From: Pseudanabaena sp. ABRG5-3
GTDB lineage: Bacteria; Cyanobacteriota; Cyanobacteriia; Pseudanabaenales; Pseudanabaenaceae
NCBI RefSeq assembly: GCF_003967015.1
Contig: NZ_AP017560.1
Span: 4,338,048-4,402,047, forward strand
Direction of reading: 5' to 3'
DNA length: 64,000 nucleotides
Made by a program: the position numbers and the translations under genes. The first letter of the stretch is position 1. Each line of letters begins with the position of its first letter. Positions 28,263-37,191 of the stretch are shown one piece after another. The notes beneath the pieces were generated by a model. That model saw only the letters and a program-made list of their open reading frames with translations. It did no database searches and was not told where the DNA came from.

Positions 28263-28562
28263 ATGAGCAAATCACCATTAGACGCTTTCTTTATTGGTAG
28301 AGCCACTGCTGAAGCTGTGATCGATCGCATTGAAGAAACCGTAACCGATGCCCTCAGTGCCTTGGGCAAATTCGATGCTGAACAAAAGGAGCAGATCCGC
28401 CTCTTTGTGGAAACGGTTCTTGAAAGAGCTGAGCAGCAAAAGGGAAATGTGACTACTGAAGATAGCGATATTGCTCCCGATGAACTGCAAGAAACTATTG
28501 ATAATCTTCGTGCTGAAATTGCCCACTTAAAATCGGAACTCCAGCAATATCGCGATCGCTAA
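28263..28562 (+). CDS. DUF6825 thylakoid-associated protein (Slr0729-like)
   Basis: 99 residues. It matches a cyanobacterial family found with thylakoid membranes: N-terminal SPLDAFFIGRATAEAVIDRIEETVTDALSALGKFDAEQKEQIRLFVETVLERA, an acidic linker, then a coiled coil LQETIDNLRAEIAHLKSELQQY. No enzymatic motif. Followed by a strong terminator. Confidence 0.82.
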   Translation: MSKSPLDAFFIGRATAEAVIDRIEETVTDALSALGKFDAEQKEQIRLFVETVLERAEQQKGNVTTEDSDIAPDELQETIDNLRAEIAHLKSELQQYRDR

Positions 28563-28569
28563 AAATCCT

Positions 28570-28604
28570 AACTAAAAAGCCTCGCAAAGCGAGGCTTTTT
28601 AGTT
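28570..28604. terminator. Bidirectional terminator
   Basis: Arms of 16 bases (AACTAAAAAGCCTCGC and its complement) with loop AAA, between convergent genes: the upstream stop is at 28562 and the transporter stop codon begins at 28605. T-tracts occur on both strands. Confidence 0.9.
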
Positions 28605-30203
28605 TTAGCGTAATGAAGGTGACACTTTTGGAGAAAAAGTAGGTGAAACTGAAGGACTAGCACTACTCGGAGTCGTAGGAGATGCACTAGGTGAAGCGCT
28701 AGGTGAAATAGTAGGAGATATTGTAGCCGCAGGCTTAGTTTGTGCTGGATCAGCTTTTTTCTTCTCTCCCAAAATACTAGGACTGCCATCGTCAAACACC
28801 CCTGCAATACAAGCAATCATCATCGTTGCCAATGTGCCGACAAATAGAGCCTTCCAGCCCAAATCAGAAATATCACGACGACGCGATGGGATCAAGGCAA
28901 TCGTGCCACCTACGAAAATACCCACAGAAGCAAGGTGAGCAAATCCCGATAGGGCGTAGCTGACAATAATCACAGTGCGATCGCTAATTAGCCCATCTTT
29001 CGATGCTTGAGCCAAAGCCTGATAAGGCGGGATCGCTGTCTCTAACAAACGCCGACCAATAATTACCGAAGCTGTCCAAGAATCATCTAAAGATACTCCA
29101 GTAAGCAAAGTCAAAGGATAAAACAAAGCCCCTTGAATATTTGGGAGATTAATTATCTTGAAAATATCGCTGACAGTAGTGAGCGAAGCAAAAATTTGGT
29201 TGATCAAATCGACTAAGCCAACGATCAAAATCAAAATTGCAGCGATCGAAGCTGCCATCTTCAAACCATCCAACGCGCCAATAATCGTGGCATCCATCGG
29301 ACTCATCCGCTTCATGGTTTCGCCGCCAGCATTTTCTAGTTCGCCATCATCCTTTGGCTTAGCTGACTTATCTTCCTTAGGAATCCCACCCATAGTTAAG
29401 GGGACTTCTGTTTCTGGTACAAGGATTTTAGACAAGACAAAACAGGCGGGGATCGCAATAATCGATGCTGAAACTAAGTGACCGAGAATATTTGGGAAAA
29501 CTGGTTTTAAAAAACTCGTATAAATTGCCAAGGTCGAAGAAGCCGCCGTCCCAAAGCAACAAGCCAAAATCGCACATAACTCACTGCGGGTCATTTTGGC
29601 TAAATAAGGCTTAACCACGATCGCGGCTTCAATACCCACAAAAATATTTGCCGAGCCGCTTAGAGCCTCTGCACCACTCAAACGCATCGTCCAGAAAAAT
29701 ATCTTGGCAAATACATTCACAATGATTTGGATAACTCCAATATTTTCCAGCAGTGCCATGAAACCTGAGAAAAAGATCACTGCAGGTAAAGCCCGAAAAG
29801 CAAATACATAGGACAAACGATTCGTCGTGCAGTACTTCGCCGCAGCATTGGCTGCACTGGTGAGATCATCGAGCAGAACTTGTCCGGGGGCGCAAGTGCC
29901 ATCAGGCTTCACAGGCAGCAGTGCATATGGCTCCTGTCCTGTCGGTGGTACAAACAAGCGTCCAAAGACAAATCTTGCCCCAGTATCTGCCGAGTCAAAT
30001 AAAGCATTTAGCAAATCGCTAAATCTCTGCAACAGATCTCTAGTTGCAGGTAGCTGAAACACAAAAAAGCCTAAAACTAATTGCAAGCCGATGCCCCAGA
30101 TAATGACGCGCCAAGGGATGACCCGCCGATCCTCAGAAAAGATCCAAGCCACAAAGCACAAGCCAAAAATGCCGAAAAAAGAAACAAAATTCAGATAGGT
30201 CAT
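28605..30203 (-). CDS. CNT/NupC-family nucleoside transporter
   Basis: 532 residues, ten or so membrane helices. Hallmarks of concentrative nucleoside transporters: LSGAEALSGSANIFVGIEAAI (gate/N4-like region), TRSELCAILACCFGTAASSTLAIY and LSGFAHLASVGIFVGGTIALIP near the end. A large loop of ~50 residues separates helices 3 and 4. The last ~50 residues are a Ser/Pro/Thr-rich tail (SPSASPSASPTTPSSAS), which is unusual for the family. Moves nucleosides with Na+ or H+. Confidence 0.88.
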   Translation of the reverse strand: MTYLNFVSFFGIFGLCFVAWIFSEDRRVIPWRVIIWGIGLQLVLGFFVFQLPATRDLLQRFSDLLNALFDSADTGARFVFGRLFVPPTGQEPYALLPVKPDGTCAPGQVLLDDLTSAANAAAKYCTTNRLSYVFAFRALPAVIFFSGFMALLENIGVIQIIVNVFAKIFFWTMRLSGAEALSGSANIFVGIEAAIVVKPYLAKMTRSELCAILACCFGTAASSTLAIYTSFLKPVFPNILGHLVSASIIAIPACFVLSKILVPETEVPLTMGGIPKEDKSAKPKDDGELENAGGETMKRMSPMDATIIGALDGLKMAASIAAILILIVGLVDLINQIFASLTTVSDIFKIINLPNIQGALFYPLTLLTGVSLDDSWTASVIIGRRLLETAIPPYQALAQASKDGLISDRTVIIVSYALSGFAHLASVGIFVGGTIALIPSRRRDISDLGWKALFVGTLATMMIACIAGVFDDGSPSILGEKKKADPAQTKPAATISPTISPSASPSASPTTPSSASPSVSPTFSPKVSPSLR

Positions 30204-30327
30204 TGGCGTTTGAGGAAGAGATTAGTCAAAGATTAAAAAGTAAATTGGTTTTATACTTGCAAAATCTAATCAAAATGTTACGATGATAAATGCTTTAAAC
30301 CATGTCATTTCGTTAAAGGAATAAACT

Positions 30328-30621
30328 GTGGCAAATATCAAGTCCGCAAAAAAGCGCATTCAGATCGCTGAGCGCAACCGTCTGCATAATAGATCATATA
30401 AGTCAGCCGTCAAGACCCTAATTAAAAGCTATTTAGAAGCGGTCGATACCTATAAGGCAAATCCTACGCCTGAGGCTTTAGAAGCAGTGAATGCAAAACA
30501 GTCTCTTGCCTATAGCAAAATAGATCGTGCTGTCAAGCGTGGCGTGTTACATGGCAACACAGGTGCACGTCGCAAAGCAAAACTCGCAGTTGCCTATAAT
30601 AAAGCTACTGCTGCCAAGTAA
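30328..30621 (+). CDS. rpsT: 30S ribosomal protein S20
   Basis: 97 residues: [35 protein letters not shown] with the conserved basic helix. GTG start, set by AAAGGA 8 bases before it. S20 binds 16S rRNA and starts 30S assembly. Stands alone. The 313 bases after it hold no further gene or clear structure. Confidence 0.96.
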   Translation: MANIKSAKKRIQIAERNRLHNRSYKSAVKTLIKSYLEAVDTYKANPTPEALEAVNAKQSLAYSKIDRAVKRGVLHGNTGARRKAKLAVAYNKATAAK

Positions 30622-30934
30622 GTCCCATTGTCTTAATCAGCATTAAGCACTAATGTTGCCTGATCATGAGCATTCGCAATTAATCACTGGTGGAAACGCA
30701 GTATTAAATTGTATTTGAGTAGTCTAGATTACTAGCTTCTTAATATGAATTTGCTATGATTAATTTGGTAATGATTTGAGATTGATCAACTTAGATGATG
30801 GTCTGATAACATTTTGTTGATGACCTGCGTATTCGGGCAGGTTGCAGAATAATCGCTTTTCCCCACATCTGCATCCGTCTGCGATCTTGAGATCTTCTCA
30901 GCCTGTCCCGCTTACACCTATTGGCTAAACGCCC

Positions 30935-31168
30935 ATGTCTAATATTGACAAAGATCGGTTTTTAAACCCTATACCTAGTTATAGAGGCGAATTTTCCCCA
31001 GAGAATTTAGCTTTTAACGCTAATCTACAAGAATTTACGAATCGCGTCTCAATCATATGTGCCTTGGAAACTGGTGGTAAGATATCACCAAGCGAAGCGT
31101 ACAAACAGATTAAAGATCTGTGGACAGAATTAGATCAATCTAAAAAAAATCTCTTAGCTGATGACTGA
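30935..31168 (+). CDS. DUF7219-type small cyanobacterial protein
   Basis: 77 residues: FLNPIPSYRGEFSPENLAFNANLQEFTNRVSIICALETGGKISPSEAYKQIKDLWTELDQSKKNL. The FTPENLxFNANLQEF and GKIS.EEAYKxIKxLW pattern marks a small soluble family widespread in cyanobacteria. Function unknown. Confidence 0.78.
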   Translation: MSNIDKDRFLNPIPSYRGEFSPENLAFNANLQEFTNRVSIICALETGGKISPSEAYKQIKDLWTELDQSKKNLLADD

Positions 31169-31222
31169 TTCTCGATTGAAAGTCATCCCTATTGGAGACA
31201 ATAGTCCCCAATCAACCCTTAC

Positions 31223-31279
31223 CATAGGTATAAATCCTCGAAAAGATTGTTTACAATCTTTAACATAGGTTTATACTAG
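31223..31279. other. Helicase leader region with a hairpin between direct repeats
   Basis: CATAGGTATAAAT (31223) and CATAGGTTTATAC (31265) flank AAAGATTG-TTTA-CAATCTTT (31242-31261). It lies about 220-270 bases before the RNA helicase start, in a 330-base gap with no other gene. It may be part of a long 5' leader, as is common for cold-induced helicases; this is inference. Confidence 0.45.
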
Positions 31280-31499
31280 AAACAAGTAACTTCATTTTGC
31301 TGATTTCTCCCATTGCATGACTATCCAAAGCAATCTAATCTTTGGAAGCTGAAGTTTTCATAAAAAAGCTCTTTTTAAACCGCTTAAAATTTAGGGCAGA
31401 GATGTCCTTCGGCTTTGTTATTGATTGTTTATCGTGTGCGATTGGCAGAATAGGCGAACTGTTCTTAGAACAAATTTGCTGCAAATCTTAGGATCATCA

Positions 31500-33038
31500 A
31501 TGCCCTCATCTTTTATTTCTCTCGGTATTTCAGAAGCGCGAGTTGCTAAGCTCGAATCCATTGGCTTTACAGAGCCTACAGCTATTCAAGAACAAGCAAT
31601 TCCCCAATTACTCGCAGGCGCAGATGTACTTGGTCAAGCCCAGACTGGTACTGGTAAAACTGCTGCTTTTGCTTTGCCAATTTTGGAACGGTTGGATCTC
31701 AATGACGACTCTTTACAAGCCCTGATTTTGACACCCACTCGCGAATTGGCGATTCAAGTCGGACAGGCTTTGCGTAGCTTTAATACAAAGCCTGGCGCAA
31801 AAATTCTCACTGTATATGGCGGCTCTGCAATTGATCGCCAAATGATCCAATTGGATCGTGGCGTGCATGTTGTTGTCGGGACTCCTGGTCGCGTAATCGA
31901 CTTGATGGAACGTGGCAAGCTAAAACTAGACAAACTAGCTTGGTTCGTTTTAGATGAAGCTGATGAAATGCTCAATATGGGCTTCATTCAAGATGTCGAA
32001 AGAATCTTGGTAACAACTCCTTCAACTAAGCAAAGCACTTTCTTCTCGGCAACGATGCCTCCTGCGGTCAAGCGTTTGGTGAAGAATTTCTTGAAATCAC
32101 CTGTGACCGTGAAGGTGGAGACTCAGGATTCTACTCCTACTCGCATTGACCAACAAATTTATCTTGTTCCTTATCACTTGACTAAGGAAGAGGCTTTATT
32201 ACCTGTATTGGAATACGAAGCTCCAACTTCGGCAATTATCTTTGTGCGTACTAAGGATTCCGCAAGTCGCTTAACTGAGATTCTGCAATCCTCTGGACAT
32301 AGCGTTGATGAATATCACGGTAATCTTTCGCAGTCTCAGCGTGAAAATCTCTTACGTCGCTTCCGTAATCAACAGGTGCGTTGGGTTGTTGCGACTGATA
32401 TTGCGGCGCGTGGTTTGGATATTGATGGTTTGACCCACGTATTTAACCTTGATATTCCCGATGATCCTGAGCGCTATGTTCACCGTATTGGTCGGACTGG
32501 TCGCGCTGGCAAAAAAGGTATCGCAATTACCTTGATTTCTGGAAAAGAGCGCTACAAGTTGCGTCAATTGGAACAGCAAGTTGGTATGCCGCTTCCTCCA
32601 CAGCCATTGCCTAACGTTGCTCAGATTCAAGAACGCCGCATTGGTCGGTTCACTGAGCAAATCCTCGAAGCTTTGACTGGTGAGCGTTTAGCTTCATTCT
32701 TACCTTTGGTATCGCAATTGGTTGAGGATTATGATCCTCAAGCGATCGCTGCTGCTGCCTTGCAACTCGCCTATACCCAATTGCAATCCGACAAGGCTGA
32801 GCAAGCCGCATTGCAAGTTTTGGCGAAACAGCCTCACAGTCCTTCTGGACGCGATCGCGATCGTGATGGTGGTTCTTACAACAGTGGTAGACCCATCAAA
32901 CGTGGTCAAAGCGGTTATCGCGGTGATGGCGGTGGTCGTTCAGGTGGAAATCGTGATGGCGGTGGTCGTGATGGTGGCTATGATTCCCGTCGCCCTTCTC
33001 GTGATCGTGATCGTTCTTCAGCTCCAGTTAAATACTAG
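31500..33038 (+). CDS. crhR: DEAD-box RNA helicase, CrhR-like
   Basis: About 512 residues from ATG 31500 (AGGA 9 bases upstream); an open frame to 31425 lacks a good start. Motifs: AQTGTGKT (I), PTRELA (Ia), VLDEADEML (II), FSATMP (III), IIFVRTKDSASRL (IV), VATDIAARGLD (V) and HRIGRTGRAG (VI). After the helicase core it shares EALTGERLASFLPLVSQLVEDYDPQAIAAAALQ with the redox- and cold-regulated CrhR of cyanobacteria, and ends in an Arg/Gly-rich RNA-binding tail. Confidence 0.92.
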   Translation: MPSSFISLGISEARVAKLESIGFTEPTAIQEQAIPQLLAGADVLGQAQTGTGKTAAFALPILERLDLNDDSLQALILTPTRELAIQVGQALRSFNTKPGAKILTVYGGSAIDRQMIQLDRGVHVVVGTPGRVIDLMERGKLKLDKLAWFVLDEADEMLNMGFIQDVERILVTTPSTKQSTFFSATMPPAVKRLVKNFLKSPVTVKVETQDSTPTRIDQQIYLVPYHLTKEEALLPVLEYEAPTSAIIFVRTKDSASRLTEILQSSGHSVDEYHGNLSQSQRENLLRRFRNQQVRWVVATDIAARGLDIDGLTHVFNLDIPDDPERYVHRIGRTGRAGKKGIAITLISGKERYKLRQLEQQVGMPLPPQPLPNVAQIQERRIGRFTEQILEALTGERLASFLPLVSQLVEDYDPQAIAAAALQLAYTQLQSDKAEQAALQVLAKQPHSPSGRDRDRDGGSYNSGRPIKRGQSGYRGDGGGRSGGNRDGGGRDGGYDSRRPSRDRDRSSAPVKY

Positions 33039-33042
33039 AAAT

Positions 33043-33077
33043 CAATTACAAGCTTTGCTAAACAAAGCTTGTAATTG
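33043..33077. terminator. Hairpin after the RNA helicase
   Basis: Perfect 15-base arms CAATTACAAGCTTTG around CTAAA, 4 bases after the stop. No long T-run, so termination strength is uncertain. Confidence 0.65.
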
Positions 33078-33244
33078 GGAAGCAATTCACCCTATCGCTT
33101 GATATTTTTTATCTGGAACTTAAGAGATAATCCTAAGTACCAAATCTTAGCCCAAGCTGTTTGTAGAAGCTCTTTTCAAATAGAGTCATTACAAATTGCT
33201 TGGGTTCTATATTTTTGTGATCATTGAATGATCATCTTGAGAAC

Positions 33245-34498
33245 ATGCAGTCCTTAAATACCTTTTCCAAACTTGACACTGACCTTCGCAAAAATCTGAC
33301 TGCGGTTTTTTTGGCAGGACTGTTTTTCTGGTCAAGTATGGCATCCCAGTTGCCAACTATTCCTTTATATATTCGCACTTTAACGCAGTCCTATGACCAA
33401 ATTGGCATTGTTATGGGTTCCTTTGCGATCGGTTTACTCGTTTGTCGATCCTATCTAGGGAGACTAGCTGATCGTAAAGGCAGAGTCTACACCATGCGAG
33501 TGGGTTTAATTGTGGCAGCCGTAGTTCCCCTATGCTATGCCTTGTTACCTTCTATCCCTTTGTTGATTTTCTTTCGGGCAGTGCATGGCATTAGCATTGC
33601 TGCTTTTGCAGCCAGTTATAGCGCCTTAGTTGCCGATCTCGCCCCCGTTGAGAATCGTGGTGAAATCATTGGTTACATGAGCTTAGTTAATCCACTCGGA
33701 TTAGCTATTGGACCAGCCATGGGTGGTTTAATGCAGGAAGCTTGGGGATATCAACCACTCTTTGTAACAGCTTCACTGTTGGCATTAGCAGGATTATTGC
33801 TGACAATGCAGATTAGGAAAGAGGGCGATCGCCAAGGTAACTCCAGATCAATGAATAAAGCAGGATTTTGGCAGACTTTTCTTAATCCCAGAGTGAGAGT
33901 TCCTTCTACGGTTCTGTTACTAGTTGGACTAGCCTTTGGAACCCTCAGTTCTTTTATGCCTCTACTAATGCAACAAAAGCAAATTCCGCTTAATGCGGGT
34001 CTGTTTTACATGGCTGCGGCTTTGTCGGGCTTTATCATTCGTTTTCCTGTGGGGCGGCTTAGCGATGAATGGGGACGAGGAATCTTCATCTCCATTGGCA
34101 TCTTATTTTATGCACTGTCAATGGCGTTGATCTATTTTGCTACGCAAAGTTATGAGTTCCTGTTATCAGGAATTGCCGAAGGTATCGGTTCAGGCATTGT
34201 GGTTCCTGCGATTGTGGCTTTGCTCGCCGATCGCACAGTTCCCCAAGAGCGTGGCTATGTATTTGGCATGACATGGATTGGCTTTGACGTTGGGATTGCA
34301 GTTGCAGGACCTATTATGGGCAAACTGATTGCATTTGTGGGGATTACGAATATCTTTGGAATCGCTACAGGCTTGTGTGTATTAGGATTCTTTATTTTTG
34401 CAACACAGTCTAATCAAACCGTTGCTGAGTCTTTTAAGTTCGCGATTGGACAGACTCGCGATCGCTATGCCATCAAGGGCGTAGTATCTCATGCCTAA
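33245..34498 (+). CDS. MFS transporter (DHA-type)
   Basis: About 417 residues from ATG 33245; an upstream TTG at 33224 extends it by 7 codons but is less likely. Twelve membrane helices. The MFS signature GRLADRKGRVYTMRVG between helices 2 and 3 and GRLSDEWGRGIF between 8 and 9 are seen, with NPLGLAIGPAMGGLMQEAWGY in helix 5 as in drug/H+ antiporters. Substrate unknown. Confidence 0.88.
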   Translation: MQSLNTFSKLDTDLRKNLTAVFLAGLFFWSSMASQLPTIPLYIRTLTQSYDQIGIVMGSFAIGLLVCRSYLGRLADRKGRVYTMRVGLIVAAVVPLCYALLPSIPLLIFFRAVHGISIAAFAASYSALVADLAPVENRGEIIGYMSLVNPLGLAIGPAMGGLMQEAWGYQPLFVTASLLALAGLLLTMQIRKEGDRQGNSRSMNKAGFWQTFLNPRVRVPSTVLLLVGLAFGTLSSFMPLLMQQKQIPLNAGLFYMAAALSGFIIRFPVGRLSDEWGRGIFISIGILFYALSMALIYFATQSYEFLLSGIAEGIGSGIVVPAIVALLADRTVPQERGYVFGMTWIGFDVGIAVAGPIMGKLIAFVGITNIFGIATGLCVLGFFIFATQSNQTVAESFKFAIGQTRDRYAIKGVVSHA

Positions 34499-34513
34499 AA
34501 AATAATCTCAAAA

Positions 34514-34583
34514 ATAATGCACCACGCAAAGCATGGTGCATTATCAAAAAAAAGAGGTGATGCAAAGCATTGCCTCTCTTTTT
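34514..34583. terminator. Double hairpin between convergent MFS and acsF genes
   Basis: Two hairpins: 34514-34544 (ATAATGCACCACGC arms, one mismatch, loop AAA) and 34553-34577 (AGAGGTGATGC / GCATTGCCTCT, loop AAA) followed by CTTTTTG. Both have the loop AAA and the core GC-AAA-GC. They separate genes whose stops are 34498 and 34586. Confidence 0.8.
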
Positions 34584-34585
34584 GA

Positions 34586-35665
34586 TTAGAGAACTACTCC
34601 CTTTGGCGCAGGAATAGAAGGTTGTAGGTACATGGTCAAGAACTGAAGCCCATTGTTAGCAAGATATGGTAGTTTTTGAATCTTCTTCATCCATTCTGGT
34701 GCATTGGATTCATCAATCTTTGTGAGCTTGGCGTTGTTCTCTTCGCACTTCTTGAGACAAGTCCAGAATTTAGGATTGTCCAAATCCATAATTACAGGGA
34801 ATGCCTTAGCTGCATCACGGTTGGTTTCGCGGAGAACTTCATCGACATACTTTCTAGTATCCATGCCGATGGACTCGTAGAATTCATTACGCACGCAAAT
34901 ATCATTCAGATACATGGTGGCAAATACTGATAGTAAGAAGAACTTACTCCAAAGATTGGCTCTAATACCTTTGATATTATTCTTTTCACTGCGGAGCAAC
35001 AAGCTACAGAAATCACCGTGGCGGCTTTCATCTTGACACCAATTTTCAAAGAAATTGAAGATGGGGTAGATGCGATATTCAGGATGAGCGAGGAAATGCT
35101 GGTGAATTTTGATATAGCGCCAGTAGCCAATCTTCTCAGATAAATAGGTAGCGTAGAAAATGAACTTTGGTGCAAAGTAAACGTATTTCTTGGTTTTCGA
35201 TAGGGTCGAAAGGTCAAGTTGCAGATCAAAGTCTGGCATCGCCTTATTCAAGAAACCAGCATGACGTGCCTCATCACGGCTCATCAGGCTAAAAATTTCT
35301 GCCATCAGAGGATTCTTGTCCTTGATTTTGACTGCAATTTCTTTATATAGCAAAAATCCTGAAAATTCAGAGGTGCAAGAACCTTCGAGGAAGACACGGA
35401 AATGCTCTCTTACCTTAGGATCAATGTGATCCCAGTTTTGGTTGAAGTCAGAAGTACGGACAAAGTGACGACGGTTATAGTCAAATTTGAACTCTTCGAG
35501 GATCGCTTCATAGTCTGGCTTGAGGTCGAAGATGTCCATATTTGCCATCGCTTCAAAGTCAGTGGTGTAGAAGCGTGGTGTGAGGATTGTTTCGCGTCGG
35601 CCAGTCCCGTTAACCTTTTGTTGGGTTGACTGGCTTACATCGGGTTTAGAAGGAGTAGCTACCAT
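34586..35665 (-). CDS. acsF: Aerobic Mg-protoporphyrin IX monomethyl ester cyclase
   Basis: 359 residues. Diiron carboxylate enzyme: ligands lie in the two E-x-x-H-type helices, SRDEARHAGFLNKAMPDFDL and NWCQDESRHGDFCSLLLRSE, plus LEGSCTSEFSGFLLYKE. It forms ring E of chlorophyll with O2 and NADPH and needs Ycf54 (gene at 540-881). Many cyanobacteria have a high-oxygen and a low-oxygen form; which this is cannot be told here. ATG start. Confidence 0.96.
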   Translation of the reverse strand: MVATPSKPDVSQSTQQKVNGTGRRETILTPRFYTTDFEAMANMDIFDLKPDYEAILEEFKFDYNRRHFVRTSDFNQNWDHIDPKVREHFRVFLEGSCTSEFSGFLLYKEIAVKIKDKNPLMAEIFSLMSRDEARHAGFLNKAMPDFDLQLDLSTLSKTKKYVYFAPKFIFYATYLSEKIGYWRYIKIHQHFLAHPEYRIYPIFNFFENWCQDESRHGDFCSLLLRSEKNNIKGIRANLWSKFFLLSVFATMYLNDICVRNEFYESIGMDTRKYVDEVLRETNRDAAKAFPVIMDLDNPKFWTCLKKCEENNAKLTKIDESNAPEWMKKIQKLPYLANNGLQFLTMYLQPSIPAPKGVVL

Positions 35666-35858
35666 AGTTCGTGCGTTTTCTTAAAATTCTGCTAGAAGAT
35701 TTTGCTGATAAATTGCAGTTTATATACCTATATAACTGCCTATTTTACGACTAGTGTTTAGTTTATGGGTAGTTATATCTAGAAATAAGGTTTGCTTGTT
35801 AAGAAGCGTTAAGCAAGATTCCTTGTCAGGTTATTTGAGCATAACTTTATCTGGTAGT

Positions 35859-35975
35859 TATAGCCGTAGCCGCCTGTATTAGGACAAAATCAAAACCCAA
35901 GAAGAGAATGGCGGCGCTTCGCGCCGCCATTCTCTTCTTGGGTTTTATGTCCCAATACACTTAGCGACAGCTATA
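35859..35975. mobile_element. MITE-like element with nested hairpin, family B
   Basis: 117 bases. Outer ends TATAGCCGTAGCCGCCTGTA (35859) and the complement of GTGTATTGGGACATAAAA match imperfectly (about 15 of the first 22). The centre 35892-35946 is a perfect hairpin with 26-base arms, core GGCGGCGC-TTC-GCGCCGCC. It lies in the 408-base gap between acsF and a hydrolase gene; no gene is seen there. A related left end occurs at 41393. Confidence 0.75.
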
Positions 35976-36072
35976 CAAACCCCAAAATGACGTTTTTAAA
36001 GCGATCGCCTGATTAGTTTGGCACTGTCAAATATGCAGACAAGTTAAGTGCTAAGTACAAAATTGTTCATGC

Positions 36073-36735
36073 TTATAATGCTGCAATTACATCATCAGCA
36101 TGAGCAGTCCAGCCGATGATGCCACCTTGGGCGCGGAGCATTTCGATAGTTGAAGATTTGAATTCGGGGAAATAACTGGCGGTTCCATCTTCGATTAATA
36201 GACATTCGTAGCCGCGATCATTGGCTTCGCGCATAGTGGTTTGCACACAAACCTCAGTAGTAACGCCTGTAAACAGAAGATGTGTAATATTTTCTTTTTG
36301 CAAAATCTCTTCTAAATTAGTGCGACAAAAAGCTCCTTTCCCCGGCTTCACAATCACAATTTCATTCTCTAAGGGTGCCAGTTCAGGAATAATATTATTC
36401 CCATCTTCACCGACGATTAAGATTCTGCCCATAGAGCCTTTGTCTCCGATTTTGAGACCTCCTTTGCCGCGATTGAGCTTAGAGGGAGGGCAATCGGATA
36501 GATCGACAGCATGAGCCTCGATGGTATGAATGACAGGGTAATTTAGTGATCGGAAGGTCTCCAATAGTTTTTTGACAGTTGGGACGATGCTTTGTAATTG
36601 GGTGACATCATTTCCTAGCGCATCACCAAAGCCCCCATGCTCTAGGAAATCCCTTTGCATATCAATGATGACAAGGGCTAATTTGCTATCTTGCGGCAAT
36701 TCATAATCGTAGGGCTGAGCAGCGATCGCAGACAT
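36073..36735 (-). CDS. Cysteine hydrolase, isochorismatase-like (biuret/triuret hydrolase-like paralogue)
   Basis: 220 residues. Catalytic triad of the family: Asp25 in VIIDMQRDF, Lys130 in VKPGKGAF and Cys163 in [22 protein letters not shown]. It is a diverged paralogue of the BiuH-like protein at 38867-39550 in the same operon-like array. In some proteobacteria biuret hydrolase pairs with a triuret hydrolase of this same superfamily, which makes that a candidate activity; a carbamoyl or ureido compound is the likely substrate class. Confidence 0.78.
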   Translation of the reverse strand: MSAIAAQPYDYELPQDSKLALVIIDMQRDFLEHGGFGDALGNDVTQLQSIVPTVKKLLETFRSLNYPVIHTIEAHAVDLSDCPPSKLNRGKGGLKIGDKGSMGRILIVGEDGNNIIPELAPLENEIVIVKPGKGAFCRTNLEEILQKENITHLLFTGVTTEVCVQTTMREANDRGYECLLIEDGTASYFPEFKSSTIEMLRAQGGIIGWTAHADDVIAAL

Positions 36736-36788
36736 GATTTTCTCCTAATAGATTTTTTAGGTGTGGCACTTAATCTGACAATTTAAAG

Positions 36789-37142
36789 TTATTCGTTAAT
36801 AATTACAGGCTTTTCCCAAACAATTAAGACTACACAGCCTTCTTCGCTAGAGACTTGATGACTAGTATTGGGAGAATTAATGATTACAGAACCTTTGGGA
36901 TATTTCCCATTAGCATCGGATTGGGAGCCTGATAGCACAAATATATGCTCATATCCTGAATGGTCATGGTGGGGAACTTTCGCACCTGCTTCATAGCGTA
37001 GCAATGCGGCACTAGCGCCCAGATCATCTTTATATAAAGGATAAATCTCGACTCCTTTGCGAAAGGGTTCCCAAGGTAAATCGTCGTAATGCTCACGAGT
37101 AAGAAGTTCAGGGAAGACCCGAACTTGTTGATTAATAATCAT
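36789..37142 (-). CDS. Cupin-domain protein (ChrR-like)
   Basis: 117 residues, one cupin barrel. Metal-ligand motif VPHHDHSGYEHIFVLSGS (HxH...E) and second motif NSPNTSHQVSSEEGCVV with the fourth His. Similar small cupins accompany hydrolases of nitrogen compounds. Could be an isomerase, a hydrolase helper or a sensor; ATG start, 53 bases before the hydrolase gene. Confidence 0.8.
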   Translation of the reverse strand: MIINQQVRVFPELLTREHYDDLPWEPFRKGVEIYPLYKDDLGASAALLRYEAGAKVPHHDHSGYEHIFVLSGSQSDANGKYPKGSVIINSPNTSHQVSSEEGCVVLIVWEKPVIINE

Positions 37143-37191
37143 CGTTTTTTATAGTTATTTTTACGGGTGCGAAGTTCCCGCAAAAAGTGAA